From: Microbacterium sp. RURRCA19A
GTDB lineage: Bacteria > Actinomycetota > Actinomycetes > Actinomycetales > Microbacteriaceae
Reading direction: 5' to 3'
Assembly: GCF_900156455.1 (NCBI RefSeq)
Contig: NZ_FTNQ01000006.1
Coordinates: forward strand, 83,102 to 147,101
Length of the DNA stretch: 64,000 nt
This document shows positions 60,601-64,000 of the stretch, one piece after another. The position numbers were made by a program, and so were the translations under genes. Every line of letters starts with the position of its first letter. Within the stretch, counting starts at the first letter, position 1. The notes beneath the pieces were generated by a model, which saw nothing but the letters and a program-made list of their open reading frames with translations, had not been told where the DNA came from and made no database searches.

Positions 60601-61119
60601 GCCCTCGCCTCCGACGCCGCCGCGTGGGCGGGGCAGTACGCGTGTGCCGTCGACGTGACGGGTCTGGAGTCGGAGCAGAACGTGCTGCGGTACGGAACCG
60701 TCCCGGTGACCGTGCGGTTCGAGGACGCACGCGACGTGGCTCTGGTGCGCGTGGTCGCCGCGGGCGTGCGCGTCGGCTCGGTCGTCACGGTGAGCTCCGG
60801 ACGCGCGTTGACTCCCGCGGTGCGGGCATGGCTCGAGGGCGTCGGCGTCGCGCACGAGGTCGAGGATCCCGCCGCGTGGGCCCGGCGCGCTGCGGGGCTC
60901 GCGCGTTCCGGCGGGCGGGTGCGCCTGCTCGGCGGCTCCGCCGAAACGTTCGCCGCCGTGACCGACGGTTCGCCTGCGGTCGCTTTGTACGCCGGGGAGG
61001 CCACGCGTGCCGGCGAGGTGGAGCTGCTGCCCTTCCTGCGCGAACAGGCGGTGTCCATCACCGCGCACCGCTTCGGGACGCCGCGGCGTTACGCGGTGCC
61101 GCCGCTCGTGGCGGTCTGA
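57640..61119 (+). CDS. putA: Bifunctional proline dehydrogenase / glutamate-semialdehyde dehydrogenase
   Basis: This is an 1159-residue enzyme that oxidises proline to glutamate in two steps. The proline dehydrogenase barrel covers about residues 40-470, with a YVSIKVSS segment and RIGVAGHNLFD. The aldehyde dehydrogenase part covers about 540-1000, with Glu730 in ETSGKN and the catalytic Cys764 in GQKCSAAS. A C-terminal ~150 residues form an ALDH-like extension. No DNA-binding domain is present, so regulation falls to the divergent LysR protein. AAGGA precedes ATG by seven bases. Its 3' end is triplicated. Confidence 0.94.
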   Translation: MSLTDVPGTDVPGAGVPGTDVPPVAVAPADLADDAVALVRRWLAESRSEPVDAAATRLAGVLRDPNGLAFTVGFVDGVVRPEDLRVAAANLAALSPLVPAFLPLHLKAAIRLGALTAPILPRVVVPAARTALRSMVRHLIVDASDRRLGEAIAAIRGRGDGVRLNVNLLGEAILGRKEAARRLEGTRRLLARDDVDYVSIKVSSTVAPHTPWAFDAAVADAVSALRPLYRVAKETGTFLNLDMEEFKDLDLTLAVFETLLGEPEFHGVEAGIVLQAYLPDALAAMIRLQEWTAARVASGGAPIKVRVVKGANLPMERVDADVHDWPLATWPSKQATDASYKAVLDYALRPEHTAHVRIGVAGHNLFDVALAWLLAERRGVTGGIDVEMLLGMATAQQAVVRRTVGSILLYTPVVHPQEFDVAIAYLIRRLEEGASSENFMSAVFDLDTHEALFARERDRFLASLADMPAGVPASHRVQDRAVAPVPAPRAGFRNTPDSDPAIAVNRAWASGIVSRMASSRLGADTIAARTVASESVLDERIRAAAAAGAAWRDLGADARAEILHRAGDVLEARRAELLEVMGAECGKVIEQSDPEVSEAIDFAHYYAEQARHLDRVDGARFTPVGLTVVTPPWNFPVAIPAGSTLAALAAGSAVVIKPAGLAERSGAVMVEALWEAGVPRDVLTLVQVSESDLGRQLLTHPAVERVVLTGAYETAELFRSFRLDLPLLAETSGKNAVIVTPSADLDLAAKDVALSAFGHAGQKCSAASLVVLVGSVATSRRFRDQLVDAVTSLEVGMPWDDAARVGPLIEPARGKLLRALTTLEPGQRWVVEPRRLDDDGRLWSPGIREGVQPGSEFHRTEYFGPVLGIMTVETLDEAIEIVNAIEYGLTSGLHALDESEIQRWLSRIEAGNVYVNRGTTGAIVQRQPFGGWKKSAVGAGTKAGGPHYLFGFGSWTDAGSRAPRGVDALVGAASAAVPAEDREWLASALASDAAAWAGQYACAVDVTGLESEQNVLRYGTVPVTVRFEDARDVALVRVVAAGVRVGSVVTVSSGRALTPAVRAWLEGVGVAHEVEDPAAWARRAAGLARSGGRVRLLGGSAETFAAVTDGSPAVALYAGEATRAGEVELLPFLREQAVSITAHRFGTPRRYAVPPLVAV
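57650..57709 (+). repeat. 15-base tandem repeats in the putA 5' end
   Basis: Four imperfect 15-base units encode DVPGT, DVPGA, GVPGT and DVPPV-like pentapeptides right after the start. They make a disordered N-terminal tag of variable length. Confidence 0.85.
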
Positions 61120-61390
61120 TTTCGTTGGATCGAGGCGGGGACGGGTGTCCCGGCGGCGGTCTGCGGCCATCACCGCGCATCGCTTCGGGACGCCGCGGCG
61201 TTACGCGGTGCCGCCGCTCGGGGCGGTCTGATTCCGTTGGATCGAGGCGGGGACGGGTGTCCCGGCGGCGGTCTGCGGCCATCACCGCGCATCGCTTCGG
61301 GACGCCGCGGCGTTACGCGGTGCCGCCGCTCGTGGCGGTCTGATTCCGTCGGATCGAGGCGGGGACGGGTGTCCCGGCCGCGGTCTGCGG
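61055..61390 (+). repeat. Triplicated 112-bp junction of putA and the PNPOx-like gene
   Basis: Three tandem 112-bp units start at 61055, 61167 and 61279. They differ at about five positions in all. Each holds the putA 3' end with its stop, the junction, and the 3' end of the convergent PNPOx-like gene. Unit 1 is used by putA and unit 3 by the other gene; unit 2 is spare. Confidence 0.95.
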
Positions 61391-61984
61391 CGAGGTGATC
61401 GGTTCGCCGGCCGTGACGCGCAGGGGGAGCTCGCCGGCCCAGACCCCGCGGTCTTCGCCGTCGCCGTCCTCTTCGACCTCGGAATCGGCGTTGTCCTTCA
61501 CGCTGGCCTCGGTCAGGGGCAGACGCAGGACGAGCGTTGCGGCGAGTTCGCGACCCGTCATGGCGCGGACTTCTTGCGCCCGGCCGGGCATGAGGTGTTC
61601 CGACAGCGCCAGCAGGGCGGCCTCCTTCTCTTCCGGCGGGACCACGGATGCCACGCCGTGCACGACCGCGCAGCGGTATCGCATCGAGCTGTCGAACAGC
61701 GAGCGGGCGTACTTCAGCCCGAGCAGGTGCGTCACGGTGAGGCACACCGGTGCTCCCGCGGCGATCCGCCGGAAGAAGTCGCTCCCCGTCGACCCGTGGA
61801 TCAGCACGTCGTCGCCGTCGCGACCGATGCCGACGGGCAGGGCGATCGGTCGGTCGTCGCGCACGATGGCGAGGGTGGCCGCGAGGGATCCGTCGAGGAT
61901 GTCGTACAGGGCTGCGCGGTCGGTGACCTGGTACTGCGGGAGGCGGCGGACGCGCGTGAGCGAGGTGACGGGCAGGTCGGTCAT
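61313..61984 (-). CDS. Pyridoxamine 5'-phosphate oxidase-family flavoprotein
   Basis: This 223-residue protein has a split-barrel FMN-binding fold: YDILDGSLAATLAIVRDDRPIALPVGIGR at the N-terminus, VLIHGSTGSDFFRRIAAGAPVCLTVT and YRCAVVHGVASVV. It resembles the uncharacterised PNPOx-like group, not true PdxH. The C-terminal ~60 residues are acidic and then lie in the triplicated unit. It is divergent from a MocR/PdxR-type regulator, which supports a B6-linked role (inference). Confidence 0.83.
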   Translation of the reverse strand: MTDLPVTSLTRVRRLPQYQVTDRAALYDILDGSLAATLAIVRDDRPIALPVGIGRDGDDVLIHGSTGSDFFRRIAAGAPVCLTVTHLLGLKYARSLFDSSMRYRCAVVHGVASVVPPEEKEAALLALSEHLMPGRAQEVRAMTGRELAATLVLRLPLTEASVKDNADSEVEEDGDGEDRGVWAGELPLRVTAGEPITSPQTAAGTPVPASIRRNQTATSGGTA

Positions 61985-62006
61985 GTCTCGATCTCAGCCG
62001 ATCGAG

Positions 62007-62049
62007 TGGTCCAGCATGTAGGCCGGTTCTCGCGTTTTCATCTGGACCA
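62007..62049. promoter_or_regulatory. Paired operator half-sites TGGTCCAG and CTGGACCA
   Basis: TGGTCCAG (62007-62014) and its exact reverse complement CTGGACCA (62042-62049) are 35 bases apart between the PNPOx-like and MocR genes. The second lies just before the MocR-gene -10-like CAGGCT (62053-62058). Confidence 0.65.
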
Positions 62050-62064
62050 GTGCAGGCTGGAGCG

Positions 62065-63642
62065 ATGATCGCATCCGGCATCCTGGACCGTTCCTCGACC
62101 GTGCCGCTGCACGTCCAGCTCACGCACGGACTGCGGGGCGCGATCGTCGACGGTCGGTGGGTGGCGGGGGAGCCGTTGCCGTCGACGCGGGCTCTCGCCG
62201 GCGACCTCGGCGTTGCTCGCGGCACCGTCGTCGCGGCGTACGAGACCCTCGCCGGCGAGGGGTATCTCGTCGTGCGGCCGGGCGGGCGGACGACGGTCGC
62301 GACGCTCCCCCTGGGCTCCGCCGGCCCGGTGGACGCGCCGACCCCGCACCGCCCGTCTGATGCCGCGGCGATCGATCTCCGCCCCGGGAGGCCCGGCACC
62401 CGTGGCCTCGCCGACGCGGCGTGGCGGTCGGCCTGGCGGCGCGCGAGCGCCCGCGATCCCGAAGCGGACGTCGACGACGAGACCGGGCTGCCGGCGCTGC
62501 GCGAGGAGATCGCTCGTCACCTCGGACGTACGCGCGGGCTGGCCGTGGATCCGGCCGACGTGATCGTCACCGCCGGGACGAGTGATGCCCTGCTGCTGGC
62601 AGCGCTGGCGCTGTCGCCGCCTTCTCATCGGATGCCGGGGCGGTTCGGGGTCGAGAACCCGGGGTATCCGCGGGTGCGGGCGGTCCTTTCGCGCGTCGGC
62701 GTGGAGGCGGTTCCGCTTCCGGTGACCATCGACGGCGGTCTCGACCTCGAGGTCGTCGAACGGCACGGCGACCTGGACGCCGTGGTCGTCACGCCCCACC
62801 ACCATTACCCTCTCGGGAGTCGGATGGATGCCACGGCGCGGGCACGCCTGATCGCCTGGGCGCGCGGGACCGGGACGATCGTGATCGAGGACGACTACGA
62901 CAGCGAGTTCCCGCACGGGCGGGCGCCACTGCCCCCGCTGCGGCTCCTCGACCCGCACGGGGTGGCTCTCGTCGGCACCGTGTCGAAACTGCTGAGTCCC
63001 GCGCTTCGCTTCGGCTGGATCATTGCCTCGGGTCGTGTGCGCGAACGGTTGGGTGCCGCGCGCGCCGATCTGGACCTTCCCGTCTCGAGCGTTCTCCAGC
63101 ACGCGCTGGCGTCGTATCTCGCGGAGGGTTCCCTCGCCCGGCACACCGCCCGTCGGCGTCGGGACTACCGCCATCGTCGCCGACTCGTGCTGGAGACGCT
63201 GGAGCCGGTCGACGGTGTGCGGTTGGCGGCGATGAACGGCGGGCTCCACGCCGTCGTGCTGTTCGGTGAGCGTGAGACCGCGGTCGCCAGCGGATCTCGA
63301 GGGCAGTCGACGGCGCCCGGGGTGGTGTCGCAGCGCGAGTGGGAGGCGGTGCCGGAGGGGGCGCGTTCCTGGGGAGGAGGCCCGGACGCCGCGGGGGAGC
63401 GGACGGGGGAACCGCAGCGCGAAGGTGAGGGGGAGCGCGAGCGGGCGGTCGTCGCTGCGATCGCCGAACGCGGTGTGCTCGTGTCGGCGCTGTCCGAGTA
63501 CGCGGTTCCCGGTGCCGCGGCGGATCTTCCCGCCGGCATCGTGCTCGGGTACGCCGAACCGACGACGCCGCAGTTGACGCGAGCGCTCGCCGTCGTCGCG
63601 GATGTGCTCGCTGCGGCGAGCCCGATGGGTGCGCGGACCTGA
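62065..63642 (+). CDS. MocR/PdxR-type GntR regulator with aminotransferase domain
   Basis: This is a 525-residue regulator. The GntR winged helix spans residues 1-75 (PLHVQLTHGLRGAIVDGRW and LPSTRALAGDLGVARGTVVAAY). A fold-type I aminotransferase-like domain follows, with EDDYDSEF and the PLP-binding Lys in GTVSKLLSPALRFGW near residue 313. A ~50-residue Gly/Glu/Arg-rich insertion near residues 410-460 is unusual for the family. PLP likely acts as effector controlling the divergent PNPOx-like gene. CAGGCT lies six bases before ATG. Confidence 0.9.
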   Translation: MIASGILDRSSTVPLHVQLTHGLRGAIVDGRWVAGEPLPSTRALAGDLGVARGTVVAAYETLAGEGYLVVRPGGRTTVATLPLGSAGPVDAPTPHRPSDAAAIDLRPGRPGTRGLADAAWRSAWRRASARDPEADVDDETGLPALREEIARHLGRTRGLAVDPADVIVTAGTSDALLLAALALSPPSHRMPGRFGVENPGYPRVRAVLSRVGVEAVPLPVTIDGGLDLEVVERHGDLDAVVVTPHHHYPLGSRMDATARARLIAWARGTGTIVIEDDYDSEFPHGRAPLPPLRLLDPHGVALVGTVSKLLSPALRFGWIIASGRVRERLGAARADLDLPVSSVLQHALASYLAEGSLARHTARRRRDYRHRRRLVLETLEPVDGVRLAAMNGGLHAVVLFGERETAVASGSRGQSTAPGVVSQREWEAVPEGARSWGGGPDAAGERTGEPQREGEGERERAVVAAIAERGVLVSALSEYAVPGAAADLPAGIVLGYAEPTTPQLTRALAVVADVLAAASPMGART

Positions 63643-64000
63643 TTCCGGGACCGGCCGGTCGGCCATGACCGCGGCCGGACGCGCGGCGACCGAAATACGG
63701 TCTGTAGGTGTTGCGGGGCGGGAGACGTGCGGGTGCTCGAGTTCCGGGGTGCGAGACGTGCGGGATTCCCGGGCTGCTGGTGTTGCGCGGTGCGAGACCT
63801 GTGGGCTGCCCGCGTCGCGGGATGAGCGCTGCGCCGATCAGACGCGGGGGCTCGTGACGACAGCGGTCAGGTCATTCGGGTTCAGGTTCGTAGGGGTCGC
63901 ATCGCGGCGATCAGAACCCCTGCGACCGGGCCGCCGAACCGAGCCCCGGGCATCAGAACAGCCGGGGATCAGAACAGCCGGGGATCAGAACGGGGGGGGG
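63643..64000. other. Non-coding right end with short repeats
   Basis: No credible gene was found. The segment holds imperfect 31-base repeats with a GCGAGACGTGCGGG core (about 63711, 63742 and 63783) and three 16-base tandem units built on CCGGGGATCAGAACAG from 63946. It ends in a run of at least nine G. Confidence 0.6.

Noticed and set aside
63946..64000. Possible CRISPR-like or regulatory repeats at the right end
   Set aside because: The units are 16-base direct repeats with no spacers, and the final G-run looks like a contig or sequencing edge.

Overview
The window is a high-GC actinobacterial chromosome segment, most likely from the family Microbacteriaceae and plausibly the genus Microbacterium. 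The grounds are very strong G/C at third codon positions, a complete-looking menaquinone cluster, system II cytochrome c maturation, an archaeal-type aspartyl-tRNA synthetase, an F420-type LLM oxidoreductase and a DUF7882-type small protein. Genus is inference. No transposase, phage gene, rRNA or CRISPR array was seen; there is one tRNA (Tyr). About 60 genes cover nearly everything; only the last ~360 bases lack a gene.

Layout. 1-1789: the truncated 5' part of an ABC ATPase with a degenerate P-loop, then aspS. 1830-6063: a CUT1-type ABC importer (two permeases and a lipoprotein) divergent from a nucleoside hydrolase across a perfect 17-bp palindrome. 6079-10727: a tightly overlapping four-gene operon with a degenerate SAHH-like protein, an SAHH-like enzyme lacking the usual C-terminus, an amidohydrolase and a flavin monooxygenase. 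This is the strongest candidate here for an undescribed pathway. 10796-16815: a membrane protein, DedA, a phosphatase and the thioredoxin/CcdA/ResB/CcsB cytochrome c maturation set. 16842-18101: three copies of a 53-bp palindromic element around a DUF559 endonuclease-fold gene. 18125-23810: YhgE/Pip and MMPL genes under a divergent TetR regulator with two operators; the MMPL protein ends in a degenerate ABC-ATPase-like domain.

23797-38752 is the menaquinone region: menC, menB, menE, menA, menD, menF, menG and a polyprenyl diphosphate synthase, with an F420-type oxidoreductase, a Fic protein, PPK2, small membrane proteins and an adrenodoxin-type ferredoxin reductase between or beside them. 38786-44906 is housekeeping and accessory: hydrolase, acyl-CoA synthetase, rifampin ADP-ribosyltransferase (arr), a zinc ribbon, a DHFR-like protein, YajQ, FBP, a PfkB kinase and tRNA-Tyr. 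44954-53441 is a galactoside utilisation locus: LacI repressor, three operators, GH42 beta-galactosidase, ABC importer and GH36 alpha-galactosidase. 53496-63642 holds PhyH/AraC, a DUF7882 protein/MarR, LysR/PutA and a PNPOx-like protein/MocR.

Three window-wide patterns stand out. First, about twenty genes carry a TANNNT -10 box 6-8 bases before an ATG or GTG, the signature of leaderless transcripts, and this fixes many start codons. Second, the heptamer GGATGCC/GGCATCC recurs far more often than composition suggests and draws in otherwise rare codons. Third, the 3' ends of two genes (arr and putA) are tandemly duplicated with the genes left intact. All calls were made by reading the sequence; no database search was run.
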